Shown here: in pieces, positions 8,565 to 15,071 of the stretch
Position numbering within the stretch: the stretch's first letter is position 1
Layout: every line of letters begins with the position of its first letter
Source: Porticoccus sp.
GTDB lineage: Bacteria > Pseudomonadota > Gammaproteobacteria > Pseudomonadales > Porticoccaceae
DNA: 19,568 bases
Reading direction: 5' to 3'
Assembly: GCA_011049795.1 (NCBI GenBank)
Contig: DRHD01000289.1
Location: 1 to 19,568 of the forward strand
Notes under the pieces: generated by a model
Told to the model about the DNA's origin: nothing
Databases searched by the model: none
Seen by the model: the letters and a program-made list of their open reading frames with translations, nothing else
Position numbers and translations under genes: made by a program

Positions 8565-8591
8565 TTTGGCTGGTGGTATATGTTAATTTGA

Positions 8592-8619
8592 TGTCCACCG
8601 GATGTATAGAGAATGGACA
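8592..8619. promoter_or_regulatory. Inverted repeat TGTCCA-N16-TGGACA between queD and the tRNA operon
   Basis: Six-base arms at 8592-8597 and 8614-8619 have centres 22 bp apart and lie between divergent transcription units. It could be an operator for queD. The arms are short, so chance is possible. Confidence 0.3.
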
Positions 8620-8629
8620 CTCGAAATGT

Positions 8630-8657
8630 TTGACACGTGAGGAGATTCCGGTAGAAT
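8630..8657 (+). promoter_or_regulatory. Sigma70 promoter of the tRNA operon
   Basis: The -35 TTGACA (8630-8635) is perfect. A 16-bp spacer separates it from the -10 TAGAAT (8652-8657). A GC-rich discriminator (GCGGCTC) follows, as is usual for stringently controlled stable-RNA promoters. Transcription should start near 8664, about ten bases before tRNA-Val. Confidence 0.88.
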
Positions 8658-8674
8658 GCGGCTCTCTTTCAAAG

Positions 8675-8750
8675 GGGTGGTTAGCTCAGTTGGTAGAGCG
8701 GCGCCCTTACAAGGCGTAGGTCACAGGTTCGACCCCTGTACCACCCACCA
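8675..8750 (+). tRNA. tRNA-Val (anticodon TAC)
   Basis: This is a 76-base cloverleaf. The acceptor stem GGGTGGT pairs with ACCACCC (8740-8746), the D arm is GCTC/GAGC, and the anticodon stem GCGCC/GGCGT has loop CTTACAA (TAC at 8708-8710). The T arm contains GGTTCGA. Discriminator A is followed by an encoded CCA (8748-8750). Confidence 0.97.
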
Positions 8751-8770
8751 AATTATTATAGACGCATAAC

Positions 8771-8847
8771 GGACCGGTAGTTCAGCTGGTTAGAATGCCG
8801 GCCTGTCACGCCGGAGGTCGCGGGTTCGAGTCCCGTCCGGTCCGCCA
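8771..8847 (+). tRNA. tRNA-Asp (anticodon GTC)
   Basis: This is a 77-base cloverleaf. The acceptor stem GGACCGG pairs with CCGGTCC (8837-8843). The anticodon stem CCGGC/GCCGG encloses CTGTCAC (GTC at 8805-8807). The T loop is GTTCGAG, the discriminator is G, and CCA is encoded (8845-8847). It lies 20 bases after tRNA-Val in the same transcript. Confidence 0.97.
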
Positions 8848-8854
8848 TTATATT

Positions 8855-8885
8855 AAAAGCTCCCTTGTTAGGGAGCTTTTTTTTT
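8855..8885 (+). terminator. Intrinsic terminator of the tRNA operon
   Basis: A perfect 10-bp stem AAAAGCTCCC/GGGAGCTTTT (8855-8864 and 8871-8880) encloses a TTGTTA loop. A run of nine T residues (8877-8885) overlaps and follows it. Confidence 0.95.
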
Positions 8886-9026
8886 GGGTGTTCCCGTCCG
8901 AAGGGAAATCAAATATTCCTGCTGGGATTACAGGTGTTAACTTCCCCAAGTCATGAGATGATTAATTTATTTTTTACACGTTAACTTGTGGTCTGGTTTA
9001 TTCCTTATCACAGAGGTTGATAACGA

Positions 9027-9058
9027 CAGCCAATACCCCTTGGCTGGCCGTGTATAAT
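9027..9058 (+). promoter_or_regulatory. Candidate nadK promoter with overlapping palindromic operator
   Basis: A perfect -10 TATAAT lies at 9053-9058, 38 bases before nadK, but no good -35 is found at normal spacing. In its place lies the 7-bp inverted repeat CAGCCAA-N6-TTGGCTG (9027-9046), covering the -35 position and spacer, where a repressor or activator would act. The binding factor is unknown. The rest of the gap from 8886 to 9026 shows nothing recognisable. Confidence 0.5.
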
Positions 9059-9096
9059 CCGTTGACATTTATCGTTGGGACGCTTCTGATATACCT

Positions 9097-9993
9097 ATGG
9101 CTCACTTCAAACGAATTGCTTTAGTTGCCAATATTCAGCTTCCTGAAATTGTTGACTCCCTAAAACGGCTGTCCAGTTTTCTGGAAAAGAGTGGGTATAC
9201 CGTACTGTTAGAGCCAAAGACTGCTCAGCTCATCGACAATAAACATTTACCCGTATTTGACCGTGACGATATGGCGCAGCAGCTAGATCTTGTCATCGTG
9301 GTGGGTGGCGATGGCAGTATGCTCAGCGCTGTACGAAGCATGATGGAATATGACATCCCGTTATTGGGGGTAAATCGGGGTCGACTTGGCTTCCTTACCG
9401 ATATTCTTCCCAGTGAGATGGAAGCACAAGTTAAGCGAGTCTTGGCGGGTGATTATGTTATTTCCAAGCGTTTTTTGTTGGAAATGTCTATCTCACGCAG
9501 CGGGTTAACCATGGGTTGTGGTGAAGCACTTAACGATATTGTGTTACACCCTGGCAAGTCCTTACGGATGATGGAGTTTGAACTTTACATCGATGAGCAG
9601 TTTGTCTACAGCCAGCGGTCAGATGGCTTGATTGTGTCAACACCTACAGGTTCCACCGCTTATGCACTCTCAGGAGGTGGCCCGATCATGCACCCCAATT
9701 TGGATGCGATCGTTTTGGTGCCGATGAACCCTCATACCCTGACCAGCAGACCCATTGTGGTTGGCGGAAACAGCAATATTGAAATTCGTGTGGGTTCCTT
9801 GAATGAGCTTCATCCACAGGTCACATGTGATGGGCAGAATGACTTCCAGTCAGAGCCGGGTGATATTATTCGTATTAATAAGAAGGAACAGCAACTACAG
9901 TTGATTCATCCTGTTGGGCACAATTTTTATGAAACCTGTCGCACCAAACTAGGCTGGGGCAGCCGACTAGATTCCACTGACCGTAACCACTAA
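9097..9993 (+). CDS. nadK: NAD kinase
   Basis: This enzyme phosphorylates NAD to NADP with ATP in the cytosol, the only known route to NADP in most bacteria. The 298 residues match the family (E. coli 292). Signatures: the GGDGS motif at residues 70-74 with catalytic D72; NRGRLGFLTD (93-102); NDIVLHPG (146-153), the substrate-binding NE/D-type motif; and the glycine-rich DGLIVSTPTGSTAYALSGGGP (about 176-196). The start ATG fits the conserved N-terminus (KRIALVANIQ), although no Shine-Dalgarno sequence is close; GGGAC is about 16 bases away. The transcript leader would be only about 30 bases from the proposed promoter. The rhomboid gene follows after 28 bases, so the two are probably cotranscribed. 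Confidence 0.97.
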   Translation: MAHFKRIALVANIQLPEIVDSLKRLSSFLEKSGYTVLLEPKTAQLIDNKHLPVFDRDDMAQQLDLVIVVGGDGSMLSAVRSMMEYDIPLLGVNRGRLGFLTDILPSEMEAQVKRVLAGDYVISKRFLLEMSISRSGLTMGCGEALNDIVLHPGKSLRMMEFELYIDEQFVYSQRSDGLIVSTPTGSTAYALSGGGPIMHPNLDAIVLVPMNPHTLTSRPIVVGGNSNIEIRVGSLNELHPQVTCDGQNDFQSEPGDIIRINKKEQQLQLIHPVGHNFYETCRTKLGWGSRLDSTDRNH

Positions 9994-10021
9994 TACTAGA
10001 CACTGACCCTAGAAGCTAGCG

Positions 10022-10879
10022 ATGACCGACCAATCTACTCCATGGACTTTAGTGGCAGAATTTTCATATCAGTTTGATGTGCGTGACCTGTGTGCAGCCC
10101 TGGATACCCAACACATTTCCTACAGAATCAATAGACTGGAACAGGCGTCCGAATTGTGGGTAGAGTTTCCTGAACAGGTTCCGCAAGTGATGCGGTTGTT
10201 GGAAGTCATCGATGGACAACAGCGTGCGGTGGAGCGCCAGCTTGTCGGAGGCGTGAGCTTTCAGGAGCAATTACGAAAAATGCCCGTAATCGCCTCGCTG
10301 TTATTACTGAGTATGGTGGGTACGGCAATTGTTGAATGGGGCTTTCCGCTCATTCATTGGCTTACCTTCCAAGATCTAAGTATTGTAGGTGACAGTATCC
10401 AGTTTGATACCGCCGATAACGCCATGGCAAATGGTGAGTATTGGCGGTTGGTAACACCGATCTTTCTGCATTTTGGTCTTTTTCATATTGCTTTTAACGG
10501 TTTATGGCTGTGGGAACTTGGCAGACGGATAGAGCCGTTGACTGGCAGCCTGCAAATGACCGTGTCTGTATTGTTAATGGCTATTGCCTCGAATCTAGGC
10601 CAATACCTGTGGAGTGGACCTTCACTATTTGGCGGTATGTCTGGGGTGGTTTACGGATTACTCGGTTATATCTGGGTTCGACATAAGATTGCCCCACGAC
10701 CGATACTGGCAATACCCAAAGGGTTGTTGGGCTTTATGCTGTTCTGGTTGTTTCTTGGTATGAGTGGTCTCATTGATCTCTTCATGACCGGGAGTATTGC
10801 CAATGCTGCTCACGCTATCGGCTTGGTGACTGGCATGTTACTTGGCGGTTGGGCGGGCCGTAGTGAGTCTCTTGATTGA
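10022..10879 (+). CDS. glpG: Rhomboid family intramembrane serine protease, GlpG-like
   Basis: A polytopic inner-membrane protease that cleaves transmembrane substrates within the bilayer. The 285-residue layout matches GlpG: a soluble N-terminal domain (about 8-70), a first membrane helix at about 88-110, then the six-helix core. The catalytic serine is S207 in GGMSGVVYG (GxSG on TM4) and the partner is H264 in NAAHAIGLVTG (TM6). The TM2 segment HFGLFHIAFNGLWLW carries H155 and N159, matching the oxyanion-hole residues H150 and N154 of E. coli GlpG. WRLVTPIFLHF precedes it. A weak AGAAG lies eight bases before the ATG. Position directly after nadK suggests shared expression. The natural substrate cannot be told from sequence. 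The symbol reflects family membership, not genetic linkage to glpD/glpR, which are absent here. Confidence 0.92.
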   Translation: MTDQSTPWTLVAEFSYQFDVRDLCAALDTQHISYRINRLEQASELWVEFPEQVPQVMRLLEVIDGQQRAVERQLVGGVSFQEQLRKMPVIASLLLLSMVGTAIVEWGFPLIHWLTFQDLSIVGDSIQFDTADNAMANGEYWRLVTPIFLHFGLFHIAFNGLWLWELGRRIEPLTGSLQMTVSVLLMAIASNLGQYLWSGPSLFGGMSGVVYGLLGYIWVRHKIAPRPILAIPKGLLGFMLFWLFLGMSGLIDLFMTGSIANAAHAIGLVTGMLLGGWAGRSESLD

Positions 10880-10921
10880 AGGTGATTGACGGTGAATGAT
10901 GAGGGCAGAGGTTGACGGCAA

Positions 10922-10930
10922 TGCTATAAT
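10922..10930 (+). promoter_or_regulatory. Extended -10 promoter of the yeaC-DUF2797-pepN operon
   Basis: TGCTATAAT (10922-10930) is a perfect extended -10 element (TGn before TATAAT), which removes the need for a good -35. Transcription would start near 10937, about 20 bases before the yeaC-like ATG. Two TTGACGG sequences upstream (10886 and 10912) are wrongly spaced to be its -35. Confidence 0.7.
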
Positions 10931-10956
10931 CCCCGCCTGAAAATTTGAGGTCACCT

Positions 10957-11235
10957 ATGGATTTCCAACAACTTATTGACTCAATTACCCCAGAAATATA
11001 TGCCAACCTCAAAGGTGCTGTGGAACTTGGGAAATGGCCAGATGGATCACGTCTGACCATTGAGCAGCGCGAGCAAAGCTTACAGGCGATTATTGCCTAT
11101 GATGCCCGGCATAAAGCCGAGGAAGAGAGGGTTGGGTATATTGCGCCAAAAAAGTCGAAAGAGCCCTGTAGTAGCAAGGGAAGTAGCAGTAAGAGTAGTA
11201 GCAAAGACGAACAGCCATTGAAGTGGCAGGAGTAA
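10957..11235 (+). CDS. YeaC family protein (DUF1315)
   Basis: This is a small soluble protein of 92 residues with unknown function. The N-terminal part matches the DUF1315 family: MDFQQLIDSITPEIYANL followed by AVELGKWPDG and LTIEQREQSLQAI (about 24-50), as in E. coli YeaC. The C-terminal 30 residues are a low-complexity Ser/Lys tail (SSKGSSSKSSSKDE), probably disordered. A TTG at 10945 could add four residues. The ATG at 10957 is preferred because GAGG (10947-10950) sits six bases upstream. It is first in a compact operon: the stop codon is three bases before the DUF2797 start, whose ribosome binding site lies inside this gene's last codons, so translation is probably coupled. Confidence 0.9.
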   Translation: MDFQQLIDSITPEIYANLKGAVELGKWPDGSRLTIEQREQSLQAIIAYDARHKAEEERVGYIAPKKSKEPCSSKGSSSKSSSKDEQPLKWQE

Positions 11236-11238
11236 CCC

Positions 11239-12063
11239 ATGGTTTGTCATGAGGGCCACCTCCGTAAAATGCAGGTGGCACTGGCCGGTCCAGTCGAGTA
11301 CCAGCTCCCACTAGATGATCAATTGATTCCACTCAATGATTTTTTGGGCCAAGTGATACGTATTACACATACCGGTGTAATCCACTGTGCCCATTGCGGT
11401 CGACGCAGCAATAAGAGCTTCAATCAGGGGTATTGCTACCCCTGTTTCACCAAGTTAGCTCAGTGTGATATCTGTATTGTTAGCCCCGAAAAATGCCACT
11501 ATGAACAGGGTACCTGCCGAGAGCCTACGTGGGGTGAGCAACACTGTATGGTGGACCATATTGTCTATTTGGCCAACTCATCGGGTGTGAAAGTCGGGAT
11601 TACCCGTGAAAGCCAATTACCTACTCGCTGGGTCGATCAGGGTGCAGTTCAGGCCCTTCCTATTTTAAGAGTCAAAACACGTCTGCAATCGGGCCTAGCC
11701 GAGGACTTGTTGCGTCAGCATGTGGCAGATAGAACCAATTGGCGAACAATGCTTAAGGGCGCTATTGCACCTGTGGACTTGCCGGCCACACGTGATGCCC
11801 TGTTTGACCTCTGTGATAAGGGAATGACACAACTGGAGGAACAGTTTGGTCTTCAGGCATTCCAGCGATTAGATGATGTGGCACCAGTGGATATTGAATA
11901 CCCTGTGTTGGAGTATCCGGTTAAGGTGGCCAGCCACAATATGGACAAAAACCCACTTGTAGAGGGCACCTTGATGGGTATTAAGGGGCAGTACCTGATA
12001 CTCGATAACGGGGTGATTAATATTCGTAAATACACTGCATATCACGTGGAAGTAGCACTTTAA
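11239..12063 (+). CDS. DUF2797 family protein with Cys-rich zinc-binding region
   Basis: A 274-residue cytoplasmic protein of unknown function, recognised as DUF2797. A Cys-rich segment has CAHC (50/53), CYPC (66/69), CDIC (76/79) and single Cys at 86, 93 and 103, enough to bind two zinc ions or similar. After it comes HIVYLANSSGVKVGITR (about 107-123) and RWVDQGAVQAL (about 130-140). This pattern resembles the beta-strand and Arg arrangement of GIY-YIG nuclease domains, which is my inference and not an established activity. The start has an excellent ribosome binding site (AGGAG, six-base gap). The stop overlaps the pepN start as TAATG, so yeaC-like, DUF2797 and pepN form one translationally coupled operon. 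A nucleic-acid role is plausible from the zinc motifs only. Confidence 0.88.
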   Translation: MVCHEGHLRKMQVALAGPVEYQLPLDDQLIPLNDFLGQVIRITHTGVIHCAHCGRRSNKSFNQGYCYPCFTKLAQCDICIVSPEKCHYEQGTCREPTWGEQHCMVDHIVYLANSSGVKVGITRESQLPTRWVDQGAVQALPILRVKTRLQSGLAEDLLRQHVADRTNWRTMLKGAIAPVDLPATRDALFDLCDKGMTQLEEQFGLQAFQRLDDVAPVDIEYPVLEYPVKVASHNMDKNPLVEGTLMGIKGQYLILDNGVINIRKYTAYHVEVAL

Positions 12064-14744
12064 TGATGGCCATGAAAGACGCCCAACTGGGCACAATAGA
12101 TTTAAAGGATTACCAAGCCCCCAGGTTTCTGATCGATAAAACGGTACTTCGTGTAGATATCAGAGAAAATGATGCCAGTGTTCATGCCACACTGAGTATG
12201 CGTCGCAACCCTGATTGTAACCCAGGTTGTAACTCTGATAGCGGCGATCAAAGCAGTTCTCAAGGCAAGTCTTTGGAGCTCCATGGGCAGCAGCTTACTC
12301 TTAAATCAATTGCTATCGATGGCCATGCTCTTTCTGTGGATGAATACAGCGTGACCTCTGAGGGCCTGTCGATTCATCAGGTGCCAGACCAGTTTGAGTT
12401 GGTCTCTGAAGTGGTTATCCGCCCGCGGGAAAATACCTCGCTGGAGGGTTTGTACAAGTCTCGCACCATGTACTGTACTCAATGCGAAGCCGAGGGGTTT
12501 CGTAAAATCACTTATTACCTGGATCGCCCCGATGTAATGTCGGAGTTCACCACGACGATTATTGCCGATAAAGCCAGTTCACCTGTATTGCTCTCCAATG
12601 GTAATTTGGTGGAGACCGGTGAGCTAGAAGGTAATCGTCATTGGGCTACTTGGCATGATCCCTTCAAAAAACCCGCCTACTTATTTGCCCTGGTTGCGGG
12701 TGACTTAGCGGTTGTTGAGGATGGTTTTGTTACCTGTAGTGGCCGGAAGGTCGATCTTCGTGTGTATGTGGAACCTAAGGACCTTCAGAAATGTGACCAT
12801 GCCATTCAATCCTTGAAGCATGCCATGGCTTGGGATGAGAAAGTCTATGGTCGTGAATATGACCTGGACCTATTCATGATTGTGGCAGTAGACGACTTCA
12901 ATATGGGGGCTATGGAGAATAAGGGTCTCAATATTTTTAATACCTCCTGTGTGTTAGCCCATCCGGAAACCACTACCGATGATGGCTTTAAGCGTGTAGA
13001 AGGGGTGGTTGCCCACGAATACTTCCACAATTGGTCAGGTAACCGGGTCACTTGCCGCGACTGGTTTCAGCTGAGCCTTAAAGAGGGTTTTACGGTTTTT
13101 CGTGATGCTGAATTTTCTGCAGATATGGGATCGCGAACCGTTAAACGGGTTGAGGATGTAAACCTGTTACGGACGGTACAATTTGCCGAGGATGCAGGGC
13201 CCACTGCCCACCCAGTTCAACCCGCCTCCTATATGGAAATCTCCAATTTTTATACGGTGACCATTTATGAGAAGGGCGCCGAAGTGGTGCGAATGATCCA
13301 AACATTACTTGGGCCAGAATTGTTTCGTCAGGGTTCTAACCTCTATTTTGAACGGCACGATGGTCAGGCGGTAACGATTGAGGATTTTGTCGCAGCAATG
13401 GCCGATGTTAGTGGCCGCGATTTCACCCAATTTATGAACTGGTATCGTCAGTCTGGCACGCCACTATTAACGGTTCGTAGTGAGTACGATGCGGGGCAAC
13501 AGCGGTACAGACTTCACTTTGAGCAGAACCAGCGAGCGGATTCTGCGAGTAAAAATTCTCAGCCTTTCCATATTCCGGTAAAACTGGGGTTGGTGACGGC
13601 ACAGGGTGATCTAGTATTGTCAGCATCTGGTGAAACCAGCCAAGTGGTAGAAGTTACTGAGCAAGCACAGGTTGTCACATTTGAGGGGATCGATCAGCGC
13701 CCCGTCCCCTCATTGCTGAGAGGTTTTTCTGCCCCGGTCAGATTGGACTATGCCTACAGCCTCGATGAGCTTGGTTTTTTGATGTCACACGATAGTGATG
13801 GGTTCAATCGTTGGAATGCCGGTCAGCAGCTGGCGATACAGGTTATGCAGGCGCTGATGGCAGATTACCGAGAAGGTAAGGCCTTAGTGCTTGATCAATG
13901 CCTCATTAAGGCATTCACAAAAGTACTGGAAGAACCCTCGGCTGACCAAGCTATGCAAGCATTGGTGCTGACCTTGCCCTCAGAGCTGCTGCTGGCAGAA
14001 TTGTCTGATGTTATTGATGTTGAGGCCATTCACCATGTGCGGCAATTTATGTGTCACGAGCTTGGTTTGGTGTTGGCCGGTCAGTGGAGAGCGACCTATC
14101 AGAAGAATCAGCCACAGGGTGGTTATATTCATAATGCAGAAGAGGTTGCTCAACGGAGTTTGAAAAACCTTGCTCTTCGATATCTGGCTTATGCCGGCGC
14201 TGATGATTCATTGGCATTGGTTAATGCTCAGTTTTCACAAGCAGATAATATGACAGATCGCCTGTCAGCATTGGCGACATTAGTTAATGACCCCCGTCAT
14301 GAGGCTGTTGAGCCTGCAGGGAGCGCATTAGAGCAGTTCTATCAGGATTGGCATCATGAGCCATTAGTTCTCAACCAATGGTTCCAGGTGCAGTCTGGGT
14401 GCTCCTTGCCGGAAGGCCTGGATAGAGTGAAACAATTGATGGCACACTCGGCCTTTGACCTTCATAACCCCAATAAGGTGCGTTCGGTCATTGGTGTGTT
14501 CTGTAATAGTAATCCAGTTAATTTTCATCGTGAAGATGGCTCTGGCTATGAGTTCCTTGCGGACAACGTGATCACACTGGATAAGCTTAACCCTCAAATA
14601 GCGGCCAGGTTACTCAGCCCACTGACAAAGTGGCGGCGTTACGGTGGTGGGCGTCAGAAAGCCATGCGTCAACAGTTGGCCAATGTGTTGGCAGCTTCAG
14701 AGTTGTCTAGAGATACCTATGAGATTGCCTCAAAAAGCCTTTAG
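12063..14744 (+). CDS. pepN: Aminopeptidase N (M1 family zinc metallopeptidase)
   Basis: A broad-specificity cytosolic aminopeptidase acting in the last stages of peptide degradation. At 893 residues it is slightly longer than E. coli PepN (870). Substrate N-terminus recognition motif GAMEN is at 282-286. The zinc site is HEYFHNW (H318, E319, H322) with the third ligand E341 in SLKEGFTVF. The conserved Tyr region YTVTIYEKGAEVVRM follows near residue 395. PepN-specific CTQCEAEGFRKITYYLDRPD (about 138-157) and the long C-terminal helical domain support PepN over other M1 peptidases. Relative to E. coli there is a short Cys/Ser/Asp-rich insertion at about 48-68 in the N-terminal beta domain. Start codons at 12063, 12066 and 12072 are all possible. 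The first overlaps the DUF2797 stop (TAATG), with GGAAG ten bases upstream. Confidence 0.97.
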   Translation: MMAMKDAQLGTIDLKDYQAPRFLIDKTVLRVDIRENDASVHATLSMRRNPDCNPGCNSDSGDQSSSQGKSLELHGQQLTLKSIAIDGHALSVDEYSVTSEGLSIHQVPDQFELVSEVVIRPRENTSLEGLYKSRTMYCTQCEAEGFRKITYYLDRPDVMSEFTTTIIADKASSPVLLSNGNLVETGELEGNRHWATWHDPFKKPAYLFALVAGDLAVVEDGFVTCSGRKVDLRVYVEPKDLQKCDHAIQSLKHAMAWDEKVYGREYDLDLFMIVAVDDFNMGAMENKGLNIFNTSCVLAHPETTTDDGFKRVEGVVAHEYFHNWSGNRVTCRDWFQLSLKEGFTVFRDAEFSADMGSRTVKRVEDVNLLRTVQFAEDAGPTAHPVQPASYMEISNFYTVTIYEKGAEVVRMIQTLLGPELFRQGSNLYFERHDGQAVTIEDFVAAMADVSGRDFTQFMNWYRQSGTPLLTVRSEYDAGQQRYRLHFEQNQRADSASKNSQPFHIPVKLGLVTAQGDLVLSASGETSQVVEVTEQAQVVTFEGIDQRPVPSLLRGFSAPVRLDYAYSLDELGFLMSHDSDGFNRWNAGQQLAIQVMQALMADYREGKALVLDQCLIKAFTKVLEEPSADQAMQALVLTLPSELLLAELSDVIDVEAIHHVRQFMCHELGLVLAGQWRATYQKNQPQGGYIHNAEEVAQRSLKNLALRYLAYAGADDSLALVNAQFSQADNMTDRLSALATLVNDPRHEAVEPAGSALEQFYQDWHHEPLVLNQWFQVQSGCSLPEGLDRVKQLMAHSAFDLHNPNKVRSVIGVFCNSNPVNFHREDGSGYEFLADNVITLDKLNPQIAARLLSPLTKWRRYGGGRQKAMRQQLANVLAASELSRDTYEIASKSL

Positions 14745-14765
14745 GCAGAGGGAGGTCAAATTTAC

Positions 14766-14779
14766 TTGATCGTTATCAA
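14766..14779 (+). promoter_or_regulatory. FNR/Anr-type box
   Basis: TTGATCGTTATCAA is a perfect match to the FNR/Anr consensus TTGAT-N4-ATCAA, and flanking C/G extends the palindrome to 16 bp. A -10-like hexamer AACAAT (14802-14807) begins exactly 22 bases after it, the class II activator spacing that puts the box at -41.5. It lies between convergent pepN and batD, where no protein gene requires a promoter. Confidence 0.75.
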
Positions 14780-14813
14780 GGTGACAGTGAGTGGAAAGGT
14801 TAACAATGGCGCC

Positions 14814-14922
14814 GTCAGTACATGATCTTGAGGAAAGTGCATTGATGAACAGAGTGACATTTACCCTTTTTTATCTCTAGGGTTTTTACATTTCAGGAGG
14901 GCCATTGGCTCTCCTTTTTTTT
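14814..14922 (+). ncRNA. Candidate FNR/Anr-activated small RNA, about 105-109 nt
   Basis: Seen: a perfect FNR/Anr box, a -10-like AACAAT at class II spacing, then a strong intrinsic terminator whose T run ends at 14922. The predicted start from the -41.5 geometry is G14814. The transcript contains a U-rich stretch (14867-14872) and the terminator U tail, both usual Hfq contact sites. Known precedents with the same design are FnrS of enterobacteria and Anr-dependent PhrS of Pseudomonas; I see no clear sequence identity to either. It also holds a possible 11-codon ORF (ATG 14845 to TAG 14880) with GAGGAAA ten bases upstream; an in-frame ATG at 14806 would lie before the predicted start. That the region is transcribed, and its targets, are inference. 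An unexpressed relic or a simple pepN 3' end are alternatives. Confidence 0.55.
14895..14922 (+). terminator. Intrinsic terminator downstream of pepN / candidate sRNA
   Basis: A 9-bp stem AGGAGGGCC/GGCTCTCCT (14895-14903 and 14907-14915, one G-T wobble) encloses an ATT loop and runs into eight T residues. It lies 150 bases after the pepN stop. No matching T run exists on the other strand, so it is not a terminator for batD. Confidence 0.9.
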
Positions 14923-15071
14923 CGCCTTAATTTGACAGGCTTTATAGCAATGAATGACTGATGGAGAATCTGGGAGCAGAACTGCCTTCGTAGAGAAGGC
15001 GGCCGCTATTCTAGGGGGATGTACTAATGACAGGCGAGCCTTACCGTTTCAAGAAAGCGAATGAGGCGCTG
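14923..15071. other. Intergenic region 3' of batD
   Basis: No gene is supported here. An imperfect 8-bp hairpin (CTGCCTTC/GAAGGCGG, 14982-14989 and 14995-15002) is the only structure near the batD 3' end. It lacks a T run on either strand, so no standard terminator for the bat operon is visible. Confidence 0.45.

Noticed and set aside
9062..9095. TTGACA at 9062 as a -35 for a leaderless nadK transcript
   Set aside because: Only poor -10 matches exist at 17-20 bp spacing. TATAAT at 9053 is the better candidate.
10912..10930. TTGACG (10912) paired with TATAAT (10925) as a classical promoter
   Set aside because: The spacer is only 7 bp. The TGCTATAAT extended -10 explains the promoter better.
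14982..15002. Hairpin as the bat operon terminator
   Set aside because: An 8-bp imperfect stem with no T run on either strand does not meet intrinsic terminator criteria.
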